Shown here in pieces: positions 8,557 to 19,149 of a DNA stretch of 64,000 nt. The position numbers were made by a program, and so were the translations under genes. This DNA comes from Saprolegnia diclina VS20 (taxonomy: Eukaryota > Oomycota > Saprolegniomycetes > Saprolegniales > Saprolegniaceae). The stretch spans positions 1,361,333 through 1,425,332 of the forward strand of contig NW_008246068.1 in NCBI RefSeq assembly GCF_000281045.1, in the 5' to 3' direction. The notes under the pieces were generated by a model. The model saw only the letters and a program-made list of their open reading frames with translations. It was not told the origin of the DNA and did no database searches. How positions within the stretch are numbered: the first letter of the stretch is position 1; each line of letters begins with the position of its first letter.

Positions 8557-10731
8557 ATGGCGCCCAAGAAGTCGAAGGGCGACGAGAAGGACGAGAAGCA
8601 CAAGCACCCGCTCCAGGCGGTCATCTTCGCCGACTCGTGGACCAAGACCTTCCGGCCCATCTCGCTCGAGACGCCCAAGGTGCTCCTGCCGCTGGCCAAC
8701 GTGCCCATGCTCGAGTACACGCTCGAGTTCCTCGCCTCGAACGGCGTCGAAGAGGTCCTCATCTTCTGCACGGCCCACGCCGCTGCCATCGAGGCCTTCC
8801 TGTCGACCTCGGTGATTGCGCAGACGGTCAAGACGCAGTGCATCCTCGCGCCGACGTGCTTGACGGCCGGCGACGCGATCCGCGAGCTCGACCGGATGCA
8901 GGCCGTGCGCTCGGACCCGTTCATCTTGATCTCGGGCGACGTGGTCTCCAACATGAACCTCAAGAGCGCGATCGAGTCGCACGAAGCGCGCAAGAAGAAG
9001 GACTCGACGTCCATCATGACGGTCGTCCTGAAGGAAGTCCAGGTGCACCACGACATTCGCCCGCTCACGGACGACCTCCTCATCGCGATGGACACGGCGA
9101 CCAACCAGATCGTCTTGTACGAGTCGTCTTCGCATGCGCCGTCCGCGCTCCTCCCGACCGTCATGTTCCAGGACCACAAGCAGATTGGCTTCCGCTACGA
9201 CCTCATGGACGCCCACGTCGACATTTGCTCGCCCGAGGTGCTCTTGCAGTTTAGCGACAACTTTGACTACCAGGACATGCGCAAGGACTTCATCCGCAAC
9301 GAAGTGCTCAACTACGAGATGGGCAACCGCATCCACGCGCACATCATCTCCAAGGAGTTTGCCGCGCGCGTCCATGATCCCCGGACGTACGCTGCCATCT
9401 CGCACGCCATCCTCCAGCGCTGGGCCTACCCCATGGTGCCCGACAACAACTTTCTCGGGTCGGCGTCGACGTACCGCCACCAGCGCGGCGACATTTACAA
9501 GGAAGACGACGTCCAGCTCGCGCGGACGTGCGCGATTCGGTCGACGTCGATCGTCGGCGGCCGCACGACGGTCGGCGCCAACACGGACATTGTGCAGAGT
9601 GCCATCGGCCGCGACTGCAAGATTGGCCAGAACGTTCGCATCTCTGGCAGCTTTCTCTGGGACAACGTGACGATCGAAGACGACGTGGTGCTGGAGGGCG
9701 CCATCGTCTGCAACGGCGCGGTCATCCGCAAGGGCGCCCGCGTCCACGAAGGCTCGTTGATCTCGTTCAACGTGGTCGTGGGCGCCAACTTTACGGTGCC
9801 GTCGTTCACCAAGCTCACGACGGTACCGGCAACGGACGACGACGATGGCTTCTCGAGTGACAATGATGACAGTGACAATGACGTGACGCCCGCCGAGACG
9901 GTCGGTGACGACGCGTGGAACCCCAAGCACGTGGGTGTCAACGGTGTTGGCCGCATCTGGACGCTCGATGACGACGAGATCTACCTCGACGACTCGGACG
10001 ACGACGACGAGGAACATGACGATGACACGGCGAACGACGCCGCGCGCCTCCACCGTCTCAAGCAGACGCTGATTGGTGCCAAGGAGGTCGTGACGGCGCG
10101 CACGTCACGTCTTGCGTCCTGGGACGCGCTCAGCGAGTCGGACGACGAAGAACCATTGAATGCGTTTGAAGAGGAAGACCCGATGGCCCGCTTCGTGCGC
10201 GTCGTCATCGACATGGTGCTCTCGGGCGACGCCAACGGCGACGACGTCGAGAACCTCTTTCTCGAGATCAAGAGTTTCAAGTTTGCGCAGAACCGCAGCT
10301 TTGCCGACTGCTTGGAGGCGATTCTGCCGGCGCTCTGCAGCGCGATTCCGCGCGCCAACAAGGCGCCGATGGCCATCATGGGCCTCCTCAAGGTGAAGCT
10401 CGAAAAGTGGAGCGGAGTCGTTTCCAAGTGCATCATGAACGACGTCGAACGCACCAAGATTGTCGACACGTTTGCAGCCTACTGCGTCCACGCGAACAAC
10501 AGCGGCAGCTTTAGCAGCCTCTTCCGCTTCATGCTTCAGGTCGCGTACGACCTCGACTGGATCAATGAGGAAACTGTGTTTGCGTGGGAAGACAAGGTGC
10601 TCGCCGAAGCCCCGAGTCATCCCGAGCAAGCGCTGCTCAAGGCCGCCGCGATGCAAGAGTTCCTCGAGTGGTTACGAGAAGACGAAGACGACAGCGACGA
10701 CGACGACGACGACGACAGCGACGACGAGTAA
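8557..10731 (+). CDS. EIF2B5: eIF2B subunit epsilon (catalytic guanine-nucleotide exchange subunit)
   Basis: This single exon encodes 724 aa and starts at the ATG 8557 (MAPKKSKGDEKDEKHK); upstream in-frame codons lack an ATG. The order matches the family: a nucleotidyltransferase-like domain (LQAVIFADSWTKTFRPISLE, then PKVLLPLANVPMLEYTLEFL), the DNFDYQ motif, left-handed beta-helix hexapeptide repeats (ARTCAIRSTSIVGGRTTVGA), an acidic linker, and a C-terminal W2/HEAT domain ending EFLEWLREDEDD plus a poly-acidic tail. In the known complex it recharges eIF2 with GTP in the cytoplasm. Another subunit, eIF2B alpha, lies in the same window at 31878-32831. Confidence 0.95.
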   Translation: MAPKKSKGDEKDEKHKHPLQAVIFADSWTKTFRPISLETPKVLLPLANVPMLEYTLEFLASNGVEEVLIFCTAHAAAIEAFLSTSVIAQTVKTQCILAPTCLTAGDAIRELDRMQAVRSDPFILISGDVVSNMNLKSAIESHEARKKKDSTSIMTVVLKEVQVHHDIRPLTDDLLIAMDTATNQIVLYESSSHAPSALLPTVMFQDHKQIGFRYDLMDAHVDICSPEVLLQFSDNFDYQDMRKDFIRNEVLNYEMGNRIHAHIISKEFAARVHDPRTYAAISHAILQRWAYPMVPDNNFLGSASTYRHQRGDIYKEDDVQLARTCAIRSTSIVGGRTTVGANTDIVQSAIGRDCKIGQNVRISGSFLWDNVTIEDDVVLEGAIVCNGAVIRKGARVHEGSLISFNVVVGANFTVPSFTKLTTVPATDDDDGFSSDNDDSDNDVTPAETVGDDAWNPKHVGVNGVGRIWTLDDDEIYLDDSDDDDEEHDDDTANDAARLHRLKQTLIGAKEVVTARTSRLASWDALSESDDEEPLNAFEEEDPMARFVRVVIDMVLSGDANGDDVENLFLEIKSFKFAQNRSFADCLEAILPALCSAIPRANKAPMAIMGLLKVKLEKWSGVVSKCIMNDVERTKIVDTFAAYCVHANNSGSFSSLFRFMLQVAYDLDWINEETVFAWEDKVLAEAPSHPEQALLKAAAMQEFLEWLREDEDDSDDDDDDDSDDE

Positions 10732-11172
10732 ACGGTGTATAATGCTCGGACCCTTCGCATCGGTTTGTGTCTCATTGTGTTCTGGACTCGTTGTCATCTG
10801 CGCACGGTATATGCACCAGAATCAGCGACGTAGCTGCCCTTACGCTGCGCCGAGTCGGTAGAGCTATCCAACACTTGGCTGCGTAGACAGGTCGGGCTAA
10901 CCAGCTCAGATCTCAACCATGAGACACATATGTACCATTTCGGGCTGGGCTCAAGCACAAGCACATCCGCATCTGCACCTCAAGGGACTTATGACGTTGA
11001 TTAGCGATCATTAGCCTATGAGGCTGTGAGCTCATGCAGGACGTTCGTCATGGGACTGCGAAAGTACGAGCTCGGGAAGCTCAAGCGCGACTCCCGCCAA
11101 AATCACACGAAGCGCGGATTGGCTGAAATTCGCCGGATAAATGGCAGCCACCTTTCTGCGGCGATCATCAGC
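10732..11172. promoter_or_regulatory. intergenic region with CCAAT box before DSCC1
   Basis: There is no gene here. An inverted CCAAT box (GGATTGGCTGAAAT) lies at about 11115-11128, roughly 50 bp before the DSCC1 ATG. Its position supports the start at 11173 over earlier in-frame codons. Confidence 0.4.
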
Positions 11173-12277
11173 ATGGCCGGCGAGATTGCCTTTGCGGCCG
11201 ACTTTAGCGACGACAGCTACAAGCTGCTGGAGCTGCCGGCCGACGTCTGCGACGCGCTCGTGGCCGGCGACGAGGTCTACGTCGTCGGCGACCCGTCGCA
11301 GCGCGCAGTGCTCTGCACGGCCACGAAGAGCTACCACCTCGTGCGTGAGGACCAGTCCAACGTACGCCTCCTCGCCGACTCGGTCAACTGGGAGGCCGAC
11401 AAGCTCGACGCGTCCGGCGTCGTCTCGATACGCGGGCAGTCCATGATGCACTACGAGCTCCTTGAGAAGCCGCTCGACTTGAACCAGCTCAAGCTGCTCC
11501 TGCTCGAGAACCCGATATGCGCACCGTCCACCGAAGCCAAGCGCATGAAGCGCAGCCTGTATACGCTGCATGATCTCGCAGACCGCCTTCAGCACAGCCC
11601 GCACGAGGTAGAGCTCATGCTGACGCAGCTCCGCGCCGTCGAGATCGACGGCTACTGGCGCCTCCTCGAGGCGTCGTACAGCCGGCACGTCGTGGGCCTC
11701 GTGCTCGAGATCTTTCTCGAGCGCGACTGGGACTTCAACTCGGAGCATGCGCTGAGCCACATCGAAGTGCACTTGACCGAGACGGTGCACCCGTCCGTGC
11801 TCGCCCATTGCCTGCGCCTGTACAGCGTCGACGGCTCGGCGTATCGTCTCGACAGCGCCAAGATTGCCATTTTCCAAGCCATTGCGATCTTTGAGGAGGC
11901 GCGCTCGAAGGAGTGGACGCTGACCGAGTTCATGGAGCAGTGGGGCTTCCGCGTGCCCATGGGCGTCGCCATTGACGACGCGCTCCTCGTCGGGCTCGCG
12001 ATCCGCCGCGGCGAGAAGCTCGCGTACTTTCCAGCCGACCAGCTCTCGGTCGAGCCCAAGCAGCGCTTCCGAGAGATGTTTGCGTTCCAGCCCAAGTGGC
12101 TTCTCTCGCAAATGGAGCCGTACCTCGCGTACGTAGTCGAGCGTCGACTGTAGGAGCTCTCATCGGGTTTGTAGGAGCCTCGTGACCAAGAACATGACGC
12201 AGGCGTCGCTGCTGCTCAAGTACACGCGTGCGTCCCGCGTGCCCAACTCGACCGAACGTCTCTACTCCAAGCGGTAA
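11173..12277 (+). CDS. DSCC1: sister chromatid cohesion protein DCC1
   Basis: Two exons are proposed, 11173-12128 and 12175-12277, giving 352 aa (human 393). Conserved DCC1 blocks are seen: YKLLELPADVCDAL, the SYHLVREDQSNVRLL strand, LLEKPLDLNQLKLLLLENP and LRAVEIDGYWRLLE. Without splicing the frame ends at 12153; removing a 46-bp GTACG...GTAG intron gives YLASLVTKNMTQASLLLKY, which aligns without gaps to the human C-terminus. In the known complex DCC1 joins CTF8 and CTF18-RFC, which loads PCNA and supports cohesion in the nucleus. Confidence 0.88.
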
Positions 12278-12551
12278 TCGTAGCGTCGAACTACATGTAG
12301 TACTAGAACACAGCGATCCGGAGACTCCTTTTTCTCTGCTTGGCTCGCTCGCCGTCTCGTCGACCTGGCGGCAGAGACTACCGTAATGTTGCGGGCGAAG
12401 GCGTCTTTTGTGGCTTGGCGTCGCACTGCCACCATCGTCGTCACGCGCAGGACCAGTGCATTTCCCAAGGCGTACGCGTTCCCCGAGAGCAAGCACCTCT
12501 TGGAAGCACATGTCGCACGTCGATTTGAAAAGTATCAATGTATCGAGGTGC
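12278..12551. other. convergent intergenic spacer
   Basis: About 270 bp separate the 3' ends of DSCC1 and the lipin gene. No conserved frame or RNA gene was seen. Confidence 0.4.
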
Positions 12552-14454
12552 TTAAATAGTACTCGGAGGGACACGCCAAAAGTTGACGTCGTTGTACGCT
12601 TCGTCGCCGGTCGTGCGCGTGTGCCGGCGGCTCGCAAGCAACCCGGCGTTAGGGCTCAAGCTCGGCGTCAGCTGGATCGGCGTCTGGTGCTTGCACACGG
12701 CCACCGAATAAATGGGCGGGAACATGGCTCCAAAGACGCGGGGCTCGACCAAGCGCTCGTACGACGACATGACGCGCGCCGACGCGACGCAGCCGTCCTC
12801 GACGGCGAACGCGCGGCCGCTGGGAACGCCGGCTTGGATCAAGAGCTGCAGCGACGCTCGATTGGCAAATGCCGCGTAGAACGGACTCATGTCGGACGGG
12901 AAGAGCGACCGAAGCGACTGCAAGAGCGACGCGAGCGGTGCCGCGCAGACCGGGCCCCGGGGCAGCGCGGCCGGCGGCATTCGTCCGCGTATGGCGGTCG
13001 TGTACACGACATGGTACCCGTTGGCCGCGACGCTTTCGAGAAAGTACGCGACCCCGGGGTACAAGCTGCTCTTGGTCGTTGCGGTCAGCGCTGTGTCAAT
13101 GTCGACAAAGATGAGCTTGCTCGACGCGTGCCAAAAGTAGACGACCGCGGACGCGCGCTTGGGTGCCCCGGGCACGGCAAACTCGATCGCGTTGTCGCCA
13201 TAGACAAAGCCCATGGCGGCGAGCTCGGTCGCATTCGCGTGGCTGCGGCTCGGGCTTGTCGACGACGTCACTGACGACGACGTGTTGCTGGCCGTCGACG
13301 CGTCCGACGGTGCAAACCACTGGAACCAGCGCAGCGGGTCGCTCTCGGAGCGAACGAGCCGAGACCCTTCCTCCAAAGTGCCGACTGTGATCGACGGCGT
13401 CGGCGAGAGCGCCGCCACACTTGCCGGTGTCGTCCGCTTGGGGAAGCAGACCTTGGAAACGAAATACGCCTGCATAAAGACGTCGTAGGGGTGGACGAGG
13501 CCGTGCACCGACACCATCAAGTGCGGGTGCTGGAGGATGCCAAGCGGATTCGCCCGAAAATCAGCAGCCGACACTGCGTGCGCGGCGACAAGGGCGGCAA
13601 CCTTGTCGGCACCGAGCGACGGCTGCAGCAAGTGGCCACAGAGCGACAGCTGCGGTGCGTCGTCCCCTACGACCGAGCATGAGACACAGGATATGCGTTT
13701 CCATTGGCCGACCGAGAGGGCTACCACTTGCGTCATTGGGCTCGGCCATGTAATCGTCCAGGTCTGCATCGAGAAGCGAGTGGCGCTCCATCGCGTCAAA
13801 GTACACGCTCGGGTTGCGCTGATTCGGGCCAAACGATGAGCCTTTCTCGACCGAGTTGGGTGCGCTGCGCTTGTCGTCGAGTGCGTCAAAGTAGAGCCGA
13901 TGGTCGGGCGAGTCGAGCATCGTCGTTGGCATCGGGCCATCGCCATCCATCGGTCCTTGCTACAAAGCTGATGCATCAACAAGGTAGGCTGTCGATGCGT
14001 ACGAGCGGGCTAAACGGAGGTAGCGACGTGATGAAGGACGGGCTTGTCTCGTCGATCGAGAGGTTCTCGAGCTCGAGCTCCAGGGTCAAGCTGTCTCGGC
14101 TTGGGCTTGGCTCATCATCCACAAAGTAGACCTCGCCGCGGCCGTCAAGCTAGCGCAGCTGAGCCACAACTCGATGCAGGCGAGACGCACCTCGAGCAAG
14201 ACGTTGTCGATGGCGACGCCATTCACGAGCAGCGTCACGCGGCGGTCGTCCGTGCTTGGCTACGCAGCGGGATCAGGCCACGACCAGGCGACACACGTGC
14301 GTACGACGTCGAGCCGCCCAAAGCGCGCATGGAACGGCGTCGTGCGCACCGACGCCTCGTGCTGGATCGCGACGACGTCGACGGCGCCGGTCTGCTGGCC
14401 GCCCATGTCAAAGACGTTGGCCATGTAGCCCTTCACGGAGCTCAGCACGTTCAT
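12552..14454 (-). CDS. lipin-family protein with altered phosphatase motif
   Basis: Five exons, read 5' to 3' on minus: 14454-14305, 14259-14191, 14149-14003, 13959-13725 and 13666-12552 (571 aa). The N-lipin domain is clear (GYMANVFDMGGQQTGAVDVV, then TTPFHARFGRL), as are the middle block LSLCGHLLQPSLGADKVAAL and the LNS2 domain (GDNAIEFAVPG, LIFVDIDTALTATTKS, PFYAAFANRASLQLL). Lipins convert phosphatidate to diacylglycerol using DxDxT, usually DIDGTIT. Here it reads DIDTALT: both aspartates remain but the motif Thr is replaced by Ala. Activity is therefore uncertain. At ~570 aa it is shorter than most lipins. Confidence 0.88.
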
Positions 14455-15077
14455 CGTCGCTTGAACCCCAAGACCGCCTTTTTCGGTTCAAACCTGGGGC
14501 TGGATCTTTTGTCTTCGAAGTTTTGGAGGTACCCAATCACACGCCGCATGCGTCGTAGTTCGAAGGCTCGCAAACGGCGCTGCGGTTTCGGTATCTTGTC
14601 CGGATATTTGACCAGCCTCTAAACGTTATAACTGATTTATGTGACATGTAAAATATGTTATAACTTGACTCTTTGCCGCAGCGTCGCGTTACATGGGTGA
14701 TCAGCTTGCCGTGAAAATTTGTGTCCCGCCCTCTGCGCGACGGACCTATACAAGCACGAGCGGGACCGAGCGCGTTAAAGCATCGAGATACCCGATCCAA
14801 GTAGGTTAAAGTCCGCTGACGCCCGAGTAAAACGCAAAGTGGCCTATCATCCAAGGCGCGCGTCTCGTCGCTCGCTGGTGGCGGAAAGGCGACGCGGTCT
14901 GGCGCCAGCCCAGCTGCTTTTGTAACACACTGCCTTGGGTGAGGTTTCTTTCGGCTCCAAAGCCGAAAATAACAAGTAGAATCCTACTTTGGCACGAAAT
15001 TCGGACTTTGCAGCCTCGTGCGTCGAACAAATTGCCAATCGAACGCTGGAATCAAGCTGGCATTTTCGCATCGTCCG
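14455..15077. promoter_or_regulatory. divergent promoter region between lipin and GH5 cellulase 1
   Basis: No gene is evident. A CCAAT box lies at 15035-15039, about 40 bp before the GH5 start at 15078; this favours that ATG over codons further upstream. A short AT-rich patch is found at 14630-14665. Confidence 0.4.
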
Positions 15078-16893
15078 ATGACAGAAGTGTTCCGCGCGCC
15101 GTCGTCGAGCCGCGGTGGCCTGCCGACCCGCGAGAGCGAGATGGAGATCGTCCGGCCGTCGACGCGCGACACCACCATGGACTCGCAGCGCTACAGCTTC
15201 AACCATCAGCACTCGGCGGCGAGCGAGTCGACGCGGTCCATGCGTCAAGAACTGGTCATCCCGGTCCTCCCGCTCACGCAGCCCGAGAAGTCGAGCAGCT
15301 ACAAAGGCCGCATTCGCGTACGTCGTGCTGCCACGTATGCGTCCATCGACGACGACACTGAGATCTCGCATGTAGATTTGGCCCGGAACACTCTTGCTTG
15401 TTGTCATCGTGGCCGGCGCGATCGCGCTCATTGCAACACAGGCGAGCGTCGCGCGCACGGACGCCAAGCAGCGCGCCATCGACTACCAGTCGGGCGCGCT
15501 CGCCAAGCGCAGCATCGACGGCGCGAACGGCCTCGTCGACGTGGGTCCCGACGGTCAGCTCAACAACCCCGTGACGTACGCGACGCAGTGTACGTCATCG
15601 TCGAAACCCTTCCACGGCGGCTAACAACATGCCTATGTGCAGCCTGCGCGCAGCTCGACTACCAAAGCAAGAACGGGAAAATCTGGTATGTGACACCGGA
15701 TGGCCAAGAGTCGCCGATCTCGATCAAGGGCACCAACTGGTTTGGCATGGAGACGGGCAACGCCGTGCCGTTTGGGCTCTGGACCAACGATCAGAACGGG
15801 ACGACCGCATACGAAGTCGCCGACTTTCTGTCGCGCAACAAGTTTAACGCGGTCCGCGTGCCCGTGTGCATCACGAGCATCCTCAAGAACACGCCGCCGC
15901 GGAAAGGCCTCGTCAACGTAGCGATGAACCGCGCGATGGATTTGACCAACTACATTACGACGTTGCAATCGGTCATCAAAGCGCTGGCGTACCGCAACAT
16001 TGGCGTCCTCATCTCGCTACATACGCTCACAACGACCGACTCGGGCGGCAACTGGTACGACGCCAAGCTCGGCATCTCCAAGGATGACTTCCTCGACGCC
16101 GTCGACATTCTCACCAAGAACCTCTGCTCGGCCACGTACTGGAACATCATGGGCCTCGACCTCAAGAACGAGCCGCACAAGGCGACGTGGGCCGAGTTCT
16201 CGGCGGGCTCGACCATCATTGCCGACCGCATGCACAGTACGTTGTTGATAGATTGATACATTTGTTGGACAGCGTGCTGTAGCCGGGTGCCCCAACTGGA
16301 TGGGCTTTGTCGAAGGCGTCAACGGCGCGCACAAGCTCACGATCGACGGCACGGCGTTCAGCTACTTTGACTGGTGGGGCGGCGGTCTCCAGGGCGCAAA
16401 AGAAGCCCCGGCGGCGTTCAACCGGCCCAACAAACTCGTGTACGCGCCGCACTACTACAACACGGCCGTGTCGCCGCAAGACTACCTCTACGGCCCCAAG
16501 GGCGCCGAGCTCGACGACGAGACGCTCCGCATGCGCGTGCAGGTGACGAGCGAAGACATGTTTGGGTTCCTTGCGACCGCCAAGAAAGACGCGGTCGTCC
16601 TCGGCGAGTTTGCCGGCTTGTACAAGGGCGACGAAAGCCCCAAGCTCACGATTCGGCGCACGACCGACTTTTTGATCGAGGTCATGCTCAAGGAGCAGTA
16701 CGCAGGTGGCTTTAGCTGGAGTTTGAACCCCGAGTCGGCGTACCAGTTCAACCCGGCGCCCGGCACGTACAGCGAAGGGCTCCTCGAGCTCGACTGGCTC
16801 ACGTCCAACACGGTCTTCCTTCAAGGCATGGCCGCGATGGACAAACTGCCCGACCTCAAGCCCTGGCCGTGCATTCCCGTCAACAAAAAATAG
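15078..16893 (+). CDS. membrane-anchored GH5 family cellulase (endoglucanase-like), copy 1
   Basis: Four exons, 15078-15317, 15376-15589, 15643-16236 and 16283-16893, encode 552 aa. A cytosolic N-terminal region (~80 aa) is followed by one membrane helix (WPGTLLLVVIVAGAIALIAT), so it is a type II protein with the enzyme outside or in the lumen. GH5 hallmarks are present: IKGTNWFGME, the acid/base glutamate in LDLKNEPHKATW, and the nucleophile glutamate in VVLGEFAGLY. The C-terminus has GGFSWSLNPESAYQ. Expected substrate is beta-1,4-glucan, either the oomycete wall's own cellulose or host cellulose; sequence alone does not decide. A paralog with matching exon phases lies at 55887-57951. Confidence 0.9.
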
Positions 16894-17054
16894 GACCACG
16901 TTGAATTTTGACACATAAGACGACTACATACAACATATATACTATAGTACTCCGCACGGCTCCACTAGGTTGAAGGGAAGTGACTAGCAACACCAACCCT
17001 AATCCACCTTCATACCTACGATTGCGTCAACGTGAAGTGCACACGCGTACCTGT

Positions 17055-17152
17055 AATTGCAGAATTGCAAAATTGCAAAATGGCAAAATGGCAAAATGGC
17101 AAAATGGCAAAATGGCAAAATTGCAAAATTGCAACATTGCAGAATTGCAGAT
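17055..17152. repeat. 8-bp minisatellite (TGGCAAAA / TTGCAAAA units)
   Basis: About eleven tandem units of TGGCAAAA and its variant TTGCAAAA run from ~17055 to 17152. The centre is the more uniform, and the edges carry CAGAATTG/CAACATTG variants, as expected for slippage. It ends about 30 bp from the syntaxin 5 stop codon, so it probably lies in or just beyond that gene's 3' UTR. Confidence 0.85.
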
Positions 17153-17181
17153 TTCAGACGCGATAAGATCATATTGGGCTG

Positions 17182-18480
17182 TTAAAAAACGACGAGGAAG
17201 AGGTAGATAAAGACAACGAGGATGAGGAAGATCTTGAGAATGAGCGACCGGTTGCCCGACATGGACGTAAAGTACTTGAGGAGTTCGTTGTGCCCGGCCT
17301 CGACGTTCATTTGTCTACGCATCATGACCACCTCGCCCCATACATGGCTTTCTCAACGTACGCCGTCGTCATGTCGTCATCAATGCGCTCGAGGACTTCG
17401 CCCTACTCATCCCCGCATCATCAGCACCATGCACCATGCGTTTCGGTCTCTACCTGGCTTGCAATCAACGACGACATGCGGTTGTACATGCTGCTAATCT
17501 ATGGCCGCCTTGTCACGACAACAGTATACGATCGCACGGAAATCACAAACCTCGACGATCGTGGACTCGATGTGCTTGGCGTCGTTCAGTCGCGCTTGGG
17601 CCGTGTAGCGCTGCATGGACGCTTGCTGCTGTTGCTGCTGCACGTAAGCGTTCGCCGTGCTGTTCTGGTTCATGTTCGGCCGACGTCGCAGCAGCGGCAC
17701 GCCTACATGTCGTGTCAGTTTGACGTGAAATTCACTTGTCCTTGTACTCTGCGCAGCCGGTAGCTCGGTCGGTGCCGCGACGGCTGCACTGTTAACGTTG
17801 CTCGAATTCTGGTTGTAGCTGGTATTCTGGTAGTTGGTCGTGTTGTGGTAGCTGTTGGCAGGACGACTGGTGCTTGCGTAGGGCAATGCAGCGCCCATGC
17901 GCGGTGGAGCTTGTACCGTTGGCGGCGATGGCGGCTTGGCGCGCAGCGTCAGTGGCGTGTTGATCTGCACGTGCGGCCCTGCGTGCGAGAAGCGCTTTCG
18001 CCGGTCGTTGATCTCCTTGATGACGTTCGCGCGGGTTTGCATCCCATCTTGAAGTTCCTTGACGCACTTGGCCATGCGTGTGTTTAGCGACGCGCAAATG
18101 ACGCTAAAGTGGCGCTGCTGCTGGTTCTACACGCGACAATAGAGCTGGCATGAGTCCATGATCCGGAGGAAGTGAAGGCAGCGTACGTCGCCTTGTACCG
18201 CTTGCTGGAACTCGCTGATCTCCTTTGCAATGATGGGCAGCGACTGCTTGGTGATGTCGCAAATGCTCGAGATCTCCTTGGTCGGGTCGTCTTCGGCCGT
18301 CATGTGCTTCTTGAGCGCCAGCGTCGCGAGGCCGCGAAGCAGCATCTCCTTCTCGAGGAGCGCATCCGAGATGCGCTGCGCCACGCGGGCGTACGCCGAG
18401 AGCGGTCGGTGCTTGGCCAGCAGGATCGGCGCGTCCGTAAAGAGCTGCGTGATGCGCACGAACTCGGTCGTCCGGTCCAT
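17182..18480 (-). CDS. STX5: syntaxin 5 (Sed5-type Qa-SNARE)
   Basis: Six exons on minus: 18480-18187, 18126-17748, 17702-17551, 17498-17454, 17402-17362 and 17314-17182 (347 aa; human 355). All junction phases agree. The N-terminus reads MDRTTEFVRITQLF; the Habc part contains ASLNTRMAKCVKELQDGMQT. The SNARE motif spans four exons: KHIESTIVE, ISSMYNRMSSLIASQ, GEVLERIDDDMTTA and QMNVEAGHNELLKYF, with the zero-layer glutamine in IASQ. A C-terminal tail anchor follows (LILKIFLILVVFIYLFLVVF). The family drives ER-Golgi and intra-Golgi fusion. A poly-Gln tract precedes the SNARE motif. Confidence 0.93.
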
Positions 18481-19149
18481 CGTCGTCTCGGGTCTGGCAG
18501 CAGAAAGTTGTTGCGCTGTCCGGTTAGCGTTCGGGTAATGCTTCAAGTAGCCAATCATATCGCACCACTTCATCCGTCCCGTACGCAGACTATTTTCGCG
18601 CGTACACTATATACAAAATTCGCCCGGTGCACGAAAGTGCCGATAGACCATGTATTAATGCGCGTCGTCGGCTACATAGGCTGCGAGCAAGGCATGCAAT
18701 CGGCATCGCGACAGAGTGCACATGGCGGCCAGCGTCTTTCGACTGCAAGCGCAAGGTAAAACTCTATTTCACAAATGTACACTATATCATGCACGTTTCG
18801 AAGTTCGCAGGTATCACCTTCGAAAAACACTTGGTATTTGTATGGACTACGCTAGGTAGCTATCACCGAGTGATCATGCAGGATTGTGATTCTTTGTCTC
18901 GGAACTTCGTCGAAGTTCGATGCAGACAGGCGAAGATCGCAAGCGTTGAGTTTGCACTTTGGCGTCTTGCAAGGGCGCCCCTTCAACACGTATGCTGTAT
19001 CCATTCGAACGAGCTCCTCGAGTACTTGAACGCTATATGTGTGGCCAAGGCCAACGTCCACATCCGCGTCAAATATTCGGCCCTTATTGTCTGTCACGAC
19101 CGGAACGTTGGACTCTGTCAAAGATTCTAAGCTTGGTTTTATCTTCTCG
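18481..19149. other. intergenic region with one orphan open frame
   Basis: Most of this holds nothing recognisable. On minus, 19140-18852 stays open for ~95 codons with protein-like composition (ESNVPVVTDNKGRIFDADVD, later VRMDTAYVLKGRPCKTPKCK). It has no start ATG and no recognised family, and lies just after the Myb stop. It could be a 3' exon, a decayed gene or chance. Confidence 0.3.

Noticed and set aside
8467-10053. 528-codon open frame antisense to eIF2B epsilon
   Set aside because: Its composition (many Val, Arg, Asp, His) is what the reverse strand of GC-rich codons gives; no conserved motif, and the sense gene is certain.
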